The notes: generated from the letters alone by a model not told the origin. Positions 9,822 to 18,910 are shown, counted from the first letter of the stretch. The stretch is DNA of 64,000 nt from Variimorphobacter saccharofermentans (GCF_014174405.1 NZ_JACEGA010000001.1:990001-1054000), one strand, 5' to 3'. A program made the numbers and translations.

Positions 9822-10381
9822 TGTTCATTACCTCCTTTATCCTCTAGCATACGTATTTGCTCTTTCGTATCAAGATCCTTTTTCTTTCCTCTGATCAGAT
9901 AAATACCAAGCAGAATAATTAAGAAGCCGATGAACAGCTGAGGGAAATAATGACCAAAGCGATATAATGCATTCCGTAATACATCAGGAATGAACCAGCG
10001 GATCATCTCGTACATATTATTCCATAAAATTGAAATACCAACCACAATTAATGCAATGGCCAATACAACACGATATTTGCTTTGAAGCTGCATCATATGT
10101 TCCTTGGCGGTGTCTGGAAGAAGGATATAGTTGTCTTCCATAGCGTAGAATTCATCGTCGGGCATGGAACGGAGATTATGCGTATCAAAGAAAGAAAAAA
10201 ACCATATGATCGGCATCGCCAGCATCAGGGATCCGACATTGAGCCAGACACCCAGAAATATAAGAAAGAAGAATATGGACATAAGACTTAATCCACGCTT
10301 CATAAATCCCATGTACATTTGCCCTGCACCGGGCAGTAAAGAAAAGCAAAAAGTTAAAAATCCGCTTTTTTTTCTAATCAT
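9818..10381 (-). CDS. membrane protein of the ECF sigma operon
   Basis: 187 residues. The N-terminal half has the pattern L-L-P-G-A-G-Q-M-Y-M-G of TM2-like proteins, followed by several membrane helices, a polar middle, and a C-terminal helix pair ending in a charged tail. It overlaps the anti-sigma gene by 8 bases and the next gene by 4, so all are co-translated. A part in envelope stress is inferred from the operon only. Confidence 0.75.
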   Translation of the reverse strand: MIRKKSGFLTFCFSLLPGAGQMYMGFMKRGLSLMSIFFFLIFLGVWLNVGSLMLAMPIIWFFSFFDTHNLRSMPDDEFYAMEDNYILLPDTAKEHMMQLQSKYRVVLAIALIVVGISILWNNMYEMIRWFIPDVLRNALYRFGHYFPQLFIGFLIILLGIYLIRGKKKDLDTKEQIRMLEDKGGNEQ

Positions 10382-10886
10382 GTTCAGTTACCTCCGTTTT
10401 CATAATTTTATTTGAAAAATCCATCATGTTTGAACTAAAATCATCCAGGTTCTCTCTGATCACAGATGTCCAGGAAGCTGAGGAGTTATCCAATTCATCA
10501 TCCATGGACATTTCCTGTGAAAGTGGTATTGCCTGCTTGGAAGAAGCATTTTCAGCCGGTATATTTGTTGAAAGAAATAACAGGAGTAATGCAGCAACTG
10601 CAGCAGTACCGATCTTGAGGCTATAAAAGAATAATTGCATGTTTTTTGAAGTCTCATTTGCCTTCATTGCAATCTGAATGTCCGGACGTTTTGTAGCTTT
10701 TAATATACTATCCTTTAAGTTCTTGGGCGCTTGAAGCATCTCCTCGGACATAATATCAGCCAAGCGTTCAGAACAGTAGTTACAGGAGCTTACATGGGAA
10801 AGTAATTGCTCTAATTCTTCCTGATTCAAACAGTTATTTCGGAAGTTTAATAAATCTTGTTCAGAAATATGTTGATTATCATTCAT
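10374..10886 (-). CDS. zinc-finger anti-sigma factor
   Basis: 170 residues. The N-terminal part carries H-V-S-S-C-N-Y-C, the H-x3-C-x2-C motif of zinc-binding anti-sigma domains, near residues 31-38. A single membrane helix follows at about 86-107 and a roughly 60-residue outer domain completes it. This is the layout of membrane-anchored anti-sigma factors that hold an ECF sigma factor until an envelope signal arrives. It overlaps the sigma gene by 8 bases. Confidence 0.85.
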   Translation of the reverse strand: MNDNQHISEQDLLNFRNNCLNQEELEQLLSHVSSCNYCSERLADIMSEEMLQAPKNLKDSILKATKRPDIQIAMKANETSKNMQLFFYSLKIGTAAVAALLLLFLSTNIPAENASSKQAIPLSQEMSMDDELDNSSASWTSVIRENLDDFSSNMMDFSNKIMKTEVTEHD

Positions 10887-11394
10887 TCAATATAGCTCCT
10901 TTCTTATACTTTTTCTGTAGCATTGCTTTAGCCCGGTATATCTGTGTTTGTACAGTTTTTAAGTTCTTACCGGTATTTGCTGCAATCTCACTTGCCGTTA
11001 ATTCTTTAAGAAAATAATCAAGTGCGATTTCACGGTAAGGAGGTTTTAAAGAATTGCATTGCATGGATAGCTGATTCTTCACTTCAAGTTCCAGGACGTT
11101 TTCTTCTGGAGAGGGATCCCTGCCCTTCTGGGCAAGAAAATATTCTTCTTCGGTGGGAATACTTTGACGGTCTGACTTCTTTATGAAATCTAAACATTTA
11201 TTTGTAGCAATCCGGCTGAGCCATGCTTTTTCGTATTGCCGGTCAAAGGTGGGTAAGTGCTTATAGGCGGAAAGAAAGGTTTCCTGAGCTAAATCTTCAG
11301 CATCAAAGTAGTTCCTTACAATCTTATAACAAATTGAGAAAACTAAGTTCTGATATTTATCGATTAAATATTCATAATATTGCTCATTACTAAT
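10879..11394 (-). CDS. ECF sigma factor with apparent ATT start
   Basis: Reading upstream of the first conventional start (GTG 11082) the frame stays open and gives a complete ECF sigma factor of about 171 residues. It has region 2 (Y-F-D-A-E-D-L-A-Q-E-T-F-L) and region 4 (L-T-A-S-E-I-A-A-N-T-G-K-N-L-K-T-V-Q-T-Q-I-Y-R-A-K). There is no ATG, GTG or TTG at the N-terminus. AGAGGGGG lies 8 bases before an ATT at 11394, and the protein from there (I-S-N-E-Q-Y-Y-E-Y-L-I-D-K-Y) matches the usual ECF N-terminus. An ATG 11 bases further in is in another frame and stops after seven codons. ATT initiation is inferred; a sequence error is the alternative. Confidence 0.8.
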   Translation of the reverse strand: MSNEQYYEYLIDKYQNLVFSICYKIVRNYFDAEDLAQETFLSAYKHLPTFDRQYEKAWLSRIATNKCLDFIKKSDRQSIPTEEEYFLAQKGRDPSPEENVLELEVKNQLSMQCNSLKPPYREIALDYFLKELTASEIAANTGKNLKTVQTQIYRAKAMLQKKYKKGAILNE

Positions 11395-11465
11395 CTCTTC
11401 CGCCCCCTCTCTATTCTTTGATTATAGTTTAGTATAATAGATTTGTCATCTTCTTTAAAGTGGTT

Positions 11466-11588
11466 TTAAACTGTTGTTGCCGTTTTACACATATGTTTTT
11501 TTCCAAAACGGGATTTGATACACCCTAGAAGAGAAATCGATAAGATGAATACAGTAGTTACAGTAATCAATTTTAATAATGTCTTCAT
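11466..11588 (-). CDS. 40-residue lipoprotein-like peptide
   Basis: A short gene preceded by AAGGAGG with 6-base spacing, one of the best ribosome sites here. The product starts M-K-T-L-L-K-L, continues with a hydrophobic signal and ends it with the lipobox L-L-G-C (Cys23), leaving a short basic tail of 17 residues. It looks like a membrane-anchored small lipoprotein of entericidin-like layout; function unknown. A possible promoter is TTCAAT, 17 bases, GATAAT upstream. It lies 71 bases upstream of the sigma gene on the same strand. Confidence 0.55.
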   Translation of the reverse strand: MKTLLKLITVTTVFILSISLLGCIKSRFGKKHMCKTATTV

Positions 11589-11721
11589 ATATCCTCCTTT
11601 TTTAGATTATCATAGCTTAATACCTATAATTGAAACGGGCTCCCATTCATGTTACATTGATAGAAACGAAACAAAACGAATAATGTCTTCAATAAATTAA
11701 AAAATTTTTTCAAAATCCATA

Positions 11722-11761
11722 TTGACAGTGTGTATATAAGGGTGTATAGTGTGTATATGAG
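11722..11761 (+). promoter_or_regulatory. promoter and operator of the GntR-ABC operon
   Basis: TTGACA (11722-11727), 17 bases, TATAGT (11745-11750). A 14-base direct repeat, AGTGTGTATAT plus A/G-A-G, occurs at 11727-11740 and 11748-11761, two helical turns apart and overlapping both promoter boxes. This fits autorepression by the GntR protein downstream. Confidence 0.7.
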
Positions 11762-11827
11762 ATATATACAATATAACACCAACGAACGAACAAGAAATAT
11801 AGCTAACAGTGGTAGAATGGAGGTTAC

Positions 11828-12205
11828 ATGAATATTTTAATCAGCAATTCCAGCGACAAACCGATATATGAGCAAATCACATCACAGATTAAGCAAATGA
11901 TTATGAATGGCGAGTTGGAGGCTGGATCCATACTTCCCTCCATGAGAATGCTTGCAAAGGAATTGCGTATCAGTGTAATCACAACAAAAAGGGCATATGA
12001 GGATCTTGAGAGAGATGGCTTTATTTATACGGTAGTTGGCAAAGGAAGCTTTGTGGCAGAGAAAAACGTGGAGTTTGTGAGGGAGGAGCAATTACGTATA
12101 GTGGAAGAACACTTAGGAAAAGCAGTTGCCGGAGCTAAGGCCGGTGGAATTGAACTGGAAGAATTACAGGAAATAATCCGTATGATTTATGAGGAGGAGG
12201 CTTAA
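11828..12205 (+). CDS. GntR family regulator, YtrA type
   Basis: 125 residues: a GntR winged helix (residues about 8-75) with only a short tail, the pattern of the YtrA subfamily. Such proteins usually repress an adjacent ABC transporter operon. The next gene begins 2 bases after the stop codon. The operator-like repeat at 11727-11761 supports autoregulation. Confidence 0.9.
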   Translation: MNILISNSSDKPIYEQITSQIKQMIMNGELEAGSILPSMRMLAKELRISVITTKRAYEDLERDGFIYTVVGKGSFVAEKNVEFVREEQLRIVEEHLGKAVAGAKAGGIELEELQEIIRMIYEEEA

Positions 12206-12207
12206 TA

Positions 12208-13083
12208 ATGGCGATTAGCAATGTAAATGCAATTGAAATTAAACAGCTTACAAAGCGCTATAGTGATTTTACCTTGGATGGAATCGATTTATGTGTGCCT
12301 CAGGGAAGCATTATGGGCTTTGTAGGAGAGAATGGAGCAGGGAAAACTACAACCATTAAAGCAATAATGAACCTGATCCATATGGATGGAGGGGAGATCA
12401 CTGTACTCGGAACAGACCATCTGAAGCTATCAAGGAATGACAAGGCCAGTATAGGAGTCGTTTTTGATGGCAGCAATCTGCATGATAACCTAACGATCAA
12501 TAATGTTAATTTAATTATGAAGAATATCTATCCCAATTGGCAGGAGAAGGTTTTCATGGATTATATGACGAGATTCCAATTGCCACAGGGTAAAATTATC
12601 AAGGATTTTTCTCGGGGAATGAAAATGAAGCTGTCCATTGCTATTGCTTTATCTCACAAATCGAAGCTGCTGATTTTAGATGAGGCAACCAGTGGATTGG
12701 ATCCTATGGTAAGAGATGAAATCCTGGATATCTTTCTGGAATTCATTCAGGATGAGGAGCACACCATATTATTATCATCCCACATTATTAGTGATATAGA
12801 AAAGATTGCTGACTATGTAACGTTTATCCATAAGGGAAAGATTATTTTCAGTGAAAGTAAAGATAATCTGATCTATCAATATGGAGTGATTCATTGCCGA
12901 AGAGAGGATGTAGCCTCACTCGATAAGAGCTTTGTGGTAGGTATCCGGGAGAATAGCTTTGGAGCGGATGTTATGATCCGCAATAAAGAAGCTTTCCAAA
13001 AACACTATCATCAGCATCCGGTAGATAAGACTTCTATTGAGGAAATTATGCTATTTGTCAGCAGGGGAAAGGAGAGTATATAA
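12208..13083 (+). CDS. ABC transporter ATPase
   Basis: 291 residues with Walker A G-E-N-G-A-G-K-T-T (about residues 39-47), a signature-like F-S-R-G-M-K-M-K-L, and Walker B L-L-I-L-D-E-A with the D-loop. The C-terminal extension is typical of YtrB/BcrA-like export ATPases. It pairs with the permease one base downstream. Substrate unknown; peptide or cell-wall antibiotic resistance is common for this operon type. Confidence 0.92.
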   Translation: MAISNVNAIEIKQLTKRYSDFTLDGIDLCVPQGSIMGFVGENGAGKTTTIKAIMNLIHMDGGEITVLGTDHLKLSRNDKASIGVVFDGSNLHDNLTINNVNLIMKNIYPNWQEKVFMDYMTRFQLPQGKIIKDFSRGMKMKLSIAIALSHKSKLLILDEATSGLDPMVRDEILDIFLEFIQDEEHTILLSSHIISDIEKIADYVTFIHKGKIIFSESKDNLIYQYGVIHCRREDVASLDKSFVVGIRENSFGADVMIRNKEAFQKHYHQHPVDKTSIEEIMLFVSRGKESI

Positions 13084-13084
13084 G

Positions 13085-13735
13085 ATGCTGGGATTAATTC
13101 TAAAGGATATTATAAATTTAAAGAAAAACGTAAGATTGTTTGCTTTGTTTTTCGTGATTTATGGTGTAGTGTCAGTTTACCAGCGGGACGCCAGCTTTTT
13201 CGGAAGTATATTTACCATGCTTTTCGCTATATTGGTATTATCGACTTTCTCGTATGATGAGATGGCGAAATTTGATTGTTATGCATTGACGATGCCACTT
13301 TCAAGAAAGAGCATTATTCAGAGTAAATACCTGATTATGCTGCTACTCACCCTGTTTGGGTTGGTTGTTAACACGATATTTACTCTTATATTGAATACCA
13401 TATTGAAAACGGAACTAACGATGGCGAACATACAGAGTGGATTAATTGGCGTAGCAATTGTAATATTCTTCTACTGTATTGTGATACCGATTATAACAAA
13501 GTTCGGAATAGAAAGAGCCCGAATTATACTAATGTTCGTCTACTTCATCCCGTTTTTAGTTGGAATATTGATTAACCAACTGGTGAAAGGGAAATCACAG
13601 CCTCCGGAGGGGCTAATAGAAGTACTTAATACTTTGGTGAAAAATATATATGTTATTGTACCGGTAGTATTAATCCTGTCACTTGGCTTATCATACTATA
13701 TTTCTAACCGGATATATGAGAAGAAAGAATTTTAA
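13085..13735 (+). CDS. ABC-2 type permease
   Basis: About 216 residues with roughly six membrane helices and the ABC-2 permease layout. ATG 13085 is used because GGAGAG lies at 13073-13078 and the start follows the ATPase stop at once; an in-frame upstream ATG at 13037 lies inside the ATPase gene. It completes a GntR-ATPase-permease operon. Confidence 0.88.
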   Translation: MLGLILKDIINLKKNVRLFALFFVIYGVVSVYQRDASFFGSIFTMLFAILVLSTFSYDEMAKFDCYALTMPLSRKSIIQSKYLIMLLLTLFGLVVNTIFTLILNTILKTELTMANIQSGLIGVAIVIFFYCIVIPIITKFGIERARIILMFVYFIPFLVGILINQLVKGKSQPPEGLIEVLNTLVKNIYVIVPVVLILSLGLSYYISNRIYEKKEF

Positions 13736-13806
13736 TACAATATAACCTTTCTGCGTTCGTAACATAAGATAATGTATGAGTAATCACGCAGAAAGGGGTT
13801 AATGGT

Positions 13807-14307
13807 TTGAATAACGATAATGTAGATAATAACAAACAAACGCAACATAGGTATATGAAGAGTCAGCAGATATTTCAGGGGGGACCAGGAAGACCCTCTG
13901 ATCGCCCAGGCACGGACCAGCAAAGAAGACCTGCGGATCGGGACAGTGACGATAATCGGATAGATTTTACACCAGGTCCCCAAGGGCAATTTCCCGGTGC
14001 AGAAGCTGCACCAAGATCAGCCCCACCTAATTTTATTCCTGAGGCACCACAGATGGAAAGCCGCACGTTTGGTGCTCCGGGGAGACCGGGGGTTCCGGTT
14101 TCACCGCAATTCGGATTTGTTAGACCGGGGCAGATTCGCAGGTGTATTCACCGGTATACCTTTATATGGCTAGTCAACGGTAATAGCTTCTGGTTCTATC
14201 CAACCTTCGTGGGGAATCAATTTGTTCAGGGATTCCGCTGGAGAAGGAACCGTTGGGAATTTGAGAGGATTAATCTGAGAAGAATCTTATTCTTCCGCTG
14301 TTTCTAA
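13807..14307 (+). CDS. Pro/Gly-rich protein of unknown function
   Basis: 166 residues with no recognised domain. Residues 20-105 are rich in proline, glycine, arginine and glutamine and look disordered. The last 55 residues are aromatic and arginine rich (W, F, Y and R-W-R-R-N-R-W), a pattern seen in short clostridial surface or spore proteins. The start appears to be TTG at 13807, with AAAGGGG about 6 bases upstream; a nearby ATG at 13802 stops after two codons. A terminator follows. Confidence 0.65.
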   Translation: MNNDNVDNNKQTQHRYMKSQQIFQGGPGRPSDRPGTDQQRRPADRDSDDNRIDFTPGPQGQFPGAEAAPRSAPPNFIPEAPQMESRTFGAPGRPGVPVSPQFGFVRPGQIRRCIHRYTFIWLVNGNSFWFYPTFVGNQFVQGFRWRRNRWEFERINLRRILFFRCF

Positions 14308-14328
14308 GAAAATATGAGTCGAATCGAA

Positions 14329-14365
14329 AATAGCATGAGCCTAAGGATTGTAGCTCATGCTATTT
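14329..14365. terminator. two-way terminator between convergent genes
   Basis: AATAGCATGAGC pairs with GCTCATGCTATT, flanked by A-rich and T-rich tracts. It serves the Pro/Gly-rich gene on one strand and the pseudo-ATPase operon on the other, overlapping the latter's stop. Confidence 0.8.
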
Positions 14366-15778
14366 ATTTTCTAATACTCCATTACGAAGATATAATATCT
14401 TACCATTAATCGAACTAAATGATGGCCAACTGGAGGTTATAATTAATATAGCGATACCGCGCTCAGAAAGTAAAGTAATTAATTTCTCTGTGAGCTGATT
14501 TTGAGCATCGGCAACTGAGAACGGTTTCACACAAATAAGAAGTTTTGGATTGTATAATAGCCATTTACAGTAAACTATTTTCAGCTGATCATCAGGGGAG
14601 AGTGCACTTAAGGTATGCTTTAGCTTTTCTGGATCAAGAATATCCTGTAATTGTATCTCCATACTTTTTTTGTACCTGTTTTTGAGCCAGAACCATTTGA
14701 CTTTATTACTGAGGGGATAGCTTAGATTATCAAAAGCACTTAGGTTTTTGAATAACATTCTTTCGATCGAGTCCTCTTCCACAAAACCTATATCATTCTT
14801 ATAATTCATGTAACCGTACATAGGTTTAAAATTATGACCCTCCAGTAGAATGTTACCAACAAATGAGGTATGTTCTCCTTTTAGTACGGAGATAAGTCTA
14901 TTAACGCTGGTTTCATCAGTATAAAGAATGCGGACAATTTCACCCTTATGAACTTGAAAGCTTATATTTTTTAATATATCATCGGTTAAGTTATGAACTG
15001 AAAAAATCTCATTGCTTGAATTATTGTTATATTTGTACCTGTGTTGAATATCAGTATTTTCCTGATCGTAATAAAAAATACGATATAAGGTATCCTTATT
15101 AATCTGTTTAGAATCAAAGATTCCAATGGTATTACCACCCTTAATAATGGTTAAGCGATCGGTATACCGGAGCTTCATATCTTCAATATTATTAATTACT
15201 AGAAAAGAAAGTCCTTTTTTCTTTAACTTATCAATCAGATTGAAGATAGAAGCAACCTCAATGCTATTTAGTATATTTGTTATATTAGAAAGAACAATTA
15301 ACTTGCGTTCTAAAGCATAAGCGGTCATCAATTCAATGACTACACCCTCATATATTGTCAAATCTTTTACTGGTTTATCCAGTGGGATATCAATATTAAA
15401 ATACTCGAATAAATTCCTGGCGCATTTGTAATAATGCTTTGGATTAAGGTACAAAATATGAAATTGTGAAAAATATATATTTTCATATATAGTGAGGGTA
15501 GGGATCAGATGTCTAGTCTGATCGATTAAAGCAACATGATTACGAAGCTTTTTATTGATATCGGCATCCTTTATCAAGTTTTCCATGATATAGACTTTAC
15601 CGTAACTCAGTTTTAATTCTCCGCATAGCAGTTTTATTAATACGTTCTTCACTTCGGTACTATCAAGAATGATACCATGTGTTTCTGATTTTAATACTCT
15701 TAAATTAATGTTTTCAATCAACATACGATTGTGATAGGTTAGTGTTCCGTGATTAATTCTGAACAATTCTTCTTTCAT
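14360..15778 (-). CDS. catalytically dead two-domain ABC ATPase homologue
   Basis: 472 residues with the two tandem ATPase folds of sugar-import ATPases such as RbsA/MglA. It aligns along its length with the intact ATPase at 22780-24303, but both sites are destroyed. Where the active enzyme has G-E-N-G-A-G-K-S, this has L-D-S-T-E-V-K-N. Walker B I-L-D-E-P becomes V-L-S-N-I in the first half and L-I-C-V-K-P in the second, and signature and H-loop residues are gone. The frame is intact, so it is kept for a non-catalytic role. It is third in an operon after the response regulator and kinase. A role as adaptor sensing the transporter is inferred. Confidence 0.8.
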   Translation of the reverse strand: MKEELFRINHGTLTYHNRMLIENINLRVLKSETHGIILDSTEVKNVLIKLLCGELKLSYGKVYIMENLIKDADINKKLRNHVALIDQTRHLIPTLTIYENIYFSQFHILYLNPKHYYKCARNLFEYFNIDIPLDKPVKDLTIYEGVVIELMTAYALERKLIVLSNITNILNSIEVASIFNLIDKLKKKGLSFLVINNIEDMKLRYTDRLTIIKGGNTIGIFDSKQINKDTLYRIFYYDQENTDIQHRYKYNNNSSNEIFSVHNLTDDILKNISFQVHKGEIVRILYTDETSVNRLISVLKGEHTSFVGNILLEGHNFKPMYGYMNYKNDIGFVEEDSIERMLFKNLSAFDNLSYPLSNKVKWFWLKNRYKKSMEIQLQDILDPEKLKHTLSALSPDDQLKIVYCKWLLYNPKLLICVKPFSVADAQNQLTEKLITLLSERGIAILIITSSWPSFSSINGKILYLRNGVLENK

Positions 15779-15795
15779 ATACAGAAGGCCCTTCC

Positions 15796-16791
15796 TTATT
15801 CCATAATCTTTGGGAGAGTAATATGCACATCAGCTCCAAACCCCAGAGTACTATAGACGTGAATACCATAATCTTCACCAAACAATAGCTTAATTCGCTG
15901 AGATACGTTCCGAAGAGCAATGCCACCTTTTGATTTAATTTCTTCATGGGTTGTTGGTATGGCTGCTTCTTCCAATGATGCATTCAATCGACTCAGGGTT
16001 TGAGGTGGTATTCCTAATCCGTTATCGGAGACAGTAATTAATAAAGATTTATTTGTTGTTTCAATCTCAATCGTGATACATCCACCCTCTACCTTCCCTT
16101 CTAAGCCATGAAAAACAGCATTTTCAATAATGGGCTGGAGCGTTAACTTTGGAAGTCTTAATAATGTAACATTCTCCTCATTTTCTGGAAAACGTATATT
16201 CATTTTAATTTTGTCATCAAAGCGATATTGCTGAATTTTAAAGTAGTTCTCAGCGTTCTGTAATTCGTCTGCTAATGTTACCAAGGCTTTTACCTCTGTG
16301 ATAGTATAGCGAAAGAAGGAAGATAATGCCTCTGTGGTTTCGGCAATGCTTGTTACACCTGCATAGATAGCATCACCACGGATCGCCTCCAATGTATTGT
16401 ATAAAAAGTGAGGATTAATTTGATTTTGCAATGCAAGATATTCCGCCTGCTTCATAGATAAATTGATCGCATCCTGCTTATCCAACAGCTGATAAAACTT
16501 ATTCATCACCAGGGCTGACTGAGCTGTAAAGGGAATATTCTCTTTAAATAATTCCTCATATATCTTTCCTTCAACAAATAAATGATAAAGCCTATTATTA
16601 AGATTTATGGAACGTATTACAAATAAATAATATAAGAAGAGAAAAATAATGTTCAAAACTACACCAATTATAGTATAGGGTAGTCCCTCTGGAATATTGT
16701 TATGAGAACCCATAATCCAAAGAAGATTAAAGGCTGTCTGTATAGAAAGAAAGAGGATGACTCTAGGCATAATGGGTATGGATTTCATCAT
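15796..16791 (-). CDS. sensor histidine kinase, YesM type, without sensor domain
   Basis: 331 residues. Two membrane helices (about 10-27 and 39-60) are joined by only about ten residues, so there is no extracellular sensor, unlike ordinary YesM kinases. A cytoplasmic linker leads to the His_kinase motif Q-I-N-P-H-F-L-Y-N-T-L with His128, then an ATPase domain with N-box I-I-E-N-A-V-F-H-G, G1 D-N-G-L-G-I and G2 G-G-I-A-L-R-N-V. It should phosphorylate the adjacent response regulator. With no outer domain, the signal must come through the membrane part or a partner protein, possibly the neighbouring dead ATPase. Confidence 0.9.
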   Translation of the reverse strand: MMKSIPIMPRVILFLSIQTAFNLLWIMGSHNNIPEGLPYTIIGVVLNIIFLFLYYLFVIRSINLNNRLYHLFVEGKIYEELFKENIPFTAQSALVMNKFYQLLDKQDAINLSMKQAEYLALQNQINPHFLYNTLEAIRGDAIYAGVTSIAETTEALSSFFRYTITEVKALVTLADELQNAENYFKIQQYRFDDKIKMNIRFPENEENVTLLRLPKLTLQPIIENAVFHGLEGKVEGGCITIEIETTNKSLLITVSDNGLGIPPQTLSRLNASLEEAAIPTTHEEIKSKGGIALRNVSQRIKLLFGEDYGIHVYSTLGFGADVHITLPKIME

Positions 16792-16811
16792 GGTATTATT
16801 CTCCCCTCATA

Positions 16812-18413
16812 TTAGGAATAAAGCTTACGGTATTCAGAAGGACTTAACCCGGTATATTTCTTAAACTTCTTATTGAAATACTTCATGTCATTAAATCCAC
16901 ATTGCTCTGCAACATCATAAACACTAATTGACGTGTTCACCAGGAGATTCTTAGAGTTCTGAACGCGTACCTCCGTAAGATAATCAATAAAACTGGCTCC
17001 GGTTTCTTTTTTAAATACACTGGAAAAATAGGTTGGATTTAATCCAATAAAAGAACCGATAATTTCTAGAGTGAGAGGCTCCTTATAATGTTCATTTATA
17101 TATTGCTTTGCTTGTCTTATAGGCTTTGAATGTGCTAATGCTTTTTCGTTCTGCCATTCACTTAAGTAATTAATCAGTCTATCATTCAAGTACTGGAAGC
17201 ATTCATCAATACTTGTAAATCGATTAAAATTTTCATTAAAATCTTCTTCTATTGTTTTTAAGTCAAGATTAATGCTATTACTTTTCACACTGAATAAGAA
17301 GAGGGATACAATTTCGTGATAAATATCAAGTACATACTTACCGTCGATCGGAGAGGTATGTTTTAAAGTTTCTTGTATGGTCTTCAGTAGATTAGATAAA
17401 TTGTAAAAATCTAAAGTTTCTACATATATCATAAAATCTTTACGAAAGCTGTTTCCAAGGACATGATCGATAGAAGGTACCTCGGGATGCGGTTTATACA
17501 TCAGTGGAGTATCAATATTATAAAATAGTTTGTTCATTAATACATATTCGACCTGCTGCTTAAGAATAGGAACTGTATTAATTTCACTCATGCGTTCACT
17601 AAGAGCTATGATTGGCCGAATTCCATCAAAGACATCTTTGAAACTCAATATCAAGGTACGTAATTTTTGAAGGTCCGTTTTCAATGAAGAAAATTCTTCA
17701 TCTGTACCATTGATGAGACAATACATAGTACCACAAGAATAAGTGAAGACTACCTCATGATAAGAGGAGAAGGTTTCTGAAATAGCATCCTGTACTTTAG
17801 AATTAAGGAATCCGATTGTCTGAGTATTTGGTATGGGATTAAGATGAATCTGAAGTCCAATCATCTGATATAGGCCTTCAATAAAATTACAAAAATAGGT
17901 ATCATTTATACTTTGTATATGATATTGAAACGCCATACCTGCTTCGAACATATCGGAAAGAAGCTTGCTTTTCACCTTTCGTCCGCTTTGGTCCAACATT
18001 CTTCGCATATTCTCTGTCTGTATAATATTCTTTTTCACTAAATCGAGCTCTGATTTGATTTTATCCAGGGTTTGAATCAGCTCTTTTTTCTTAATGGGTT
18101 TTAAAAGATAATCATCTACTCCATACTTTATGGCGGTCTGAGCATAGGAAAAATCACTATAACCACTTATGATAATAAAGTGGGTATTATAACTGATATT
18201 TCTCGTTTGTTGAATTAGTTCCAACCCACCGAACTCAGGCATTCTTATATCGGTAATTACGATATCTGGATTTTTCTCTTGAATAATTTGGAAAGCAGAT
18301 AAGCCGTCATTAACATATCCCAGCATTTCAAAGCCAAGGGACTCCCAATCAATTAAGTATTGAATTAGACGGCATACTCGGATTTCATCATCGACGATTA
18401 ACACCTTTAGCAT
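16812..18413 (-). CDS. response regulator, YesN/AraC type
   Basis: 533 residues: receiver domain (1-120) with phosphoacceptor Asp55 in I-V-I-T-D-I-R-M-P, a long middle region, and a C-terminal AraC-type double helix-turn-helix (about 435-533). First gene of the operon with the kinase and dead ATPase, and divergent from the glycyl radical enzyme operon, which is its likely target. AGGGAGG precedes the ATG. Confidence 0.92.
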   Translation of the reverse strand: MLKVLIVDDEIRVCRLIQYLIDWESLGFEMLGYVNDGLSAFQIIQEKNPDIVITDIRMPEFGGLELIQQTRNISYNTHFIIISGYSDFSYAQTAIKYGVDDYLLKPIKKKELIQTLDKIKSELDLVKKNIIQTENMRRMLDQSGRKVKSKLLSDMFEAGMAFQYHIQSINDTYFCNFIEGLYQMIGLQIHLNPIPNTQTIGFLNSKVQDAISETFSSYHEVVFTYSCGTMYCLINGTDEEFSSLKTDLQKLRTLILSFKDVFDGIRPIIALSERMSEINTVPILKQQVEYVLMNKLFYNIDTPLMYKPHPEVPSIDHVLGNSFRKDFMIYVETLDFYNLSNLLKTIQETLKHTSPIDGKYVLDIYHEIVSLFLFSVKSNSINLDLKTIEEDFNENFNRFTSIDECFQYLNDRLINYLSEWQNEKALAHSKPIRQAKQYINEHYKEPLTLEIIGSFIGLNPTYFSSVFKKETGASFIDYLTEVRVQNSKNLLVNTSISVYDVAEQCGFNDMKYFNKKFKKYTGLSPSEYRKLYS

Positions 18414-18910
18414 GTTTTTCCTCCCTAACTAATAAGCATAACAATAGTTAACTCCGAATACAGACTTGTTTCGGAATTATATTATTCTGTTCCCCACCAT
18501 TACATCTTACTTTTATCCCATGGAAGAATTTTATCCTTGTTTTGATGAAAACAATCCCCTATGCTAAAAATGATCCCCAATTTTTTATGATATACAATAG
18601 ATTATCTAGAGTAGCTACATTAATCTTATCATATGATAAGATTATATTTGAAAAAGGGTATTAATTCAACACATTGTTCGTAAAAATTATATAAAAAAAT
18701 AGGATAAATGAAAAAATAACATAAAAAATGCACAACATCTAAAGATTGTTCCCCTTAATATAAAGATAGTAAGTTTTCGAAAAGAGTATCAAATGCTATG
18801 ATAACTATACAAATTAACCAAGGAGCTCAAAAACAAAATGACCTACGGTGAGAATACAAAGCAGCTATGAATGGTTAATGACTATTGAATTACATAAGGA
18901 GGTTTCTATT
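18414..18910. promoter_or_regulatory. divergent control region of the glycyl radical enzyme locus
   Basis: About 500 bases without a gene. It holds a perfect 22-base palindrome at 18622-18643 (AATCTTATC, ATAT, GATAAGATT) and a candidate rightward promoter, TTTTCG (18774-18779), 17 bases, TATGAT (18797-18802). The poor -35 suits activation by the response regulator. Two CCCC-containing boxes occur near 18554 and 18750. AAGGAGG at 18897-18903 is the ribosome site of the enzyme gene. A weakly placed upstream in-frame start at 18848 has no such site. Confidence 0.55.

Noticed and set aside
11515..11700. A 61-codon plus-strand frame
   Set aside because: It is antisense to the small lipoprotein gene, lacks a ribosome site and resembles nothing.
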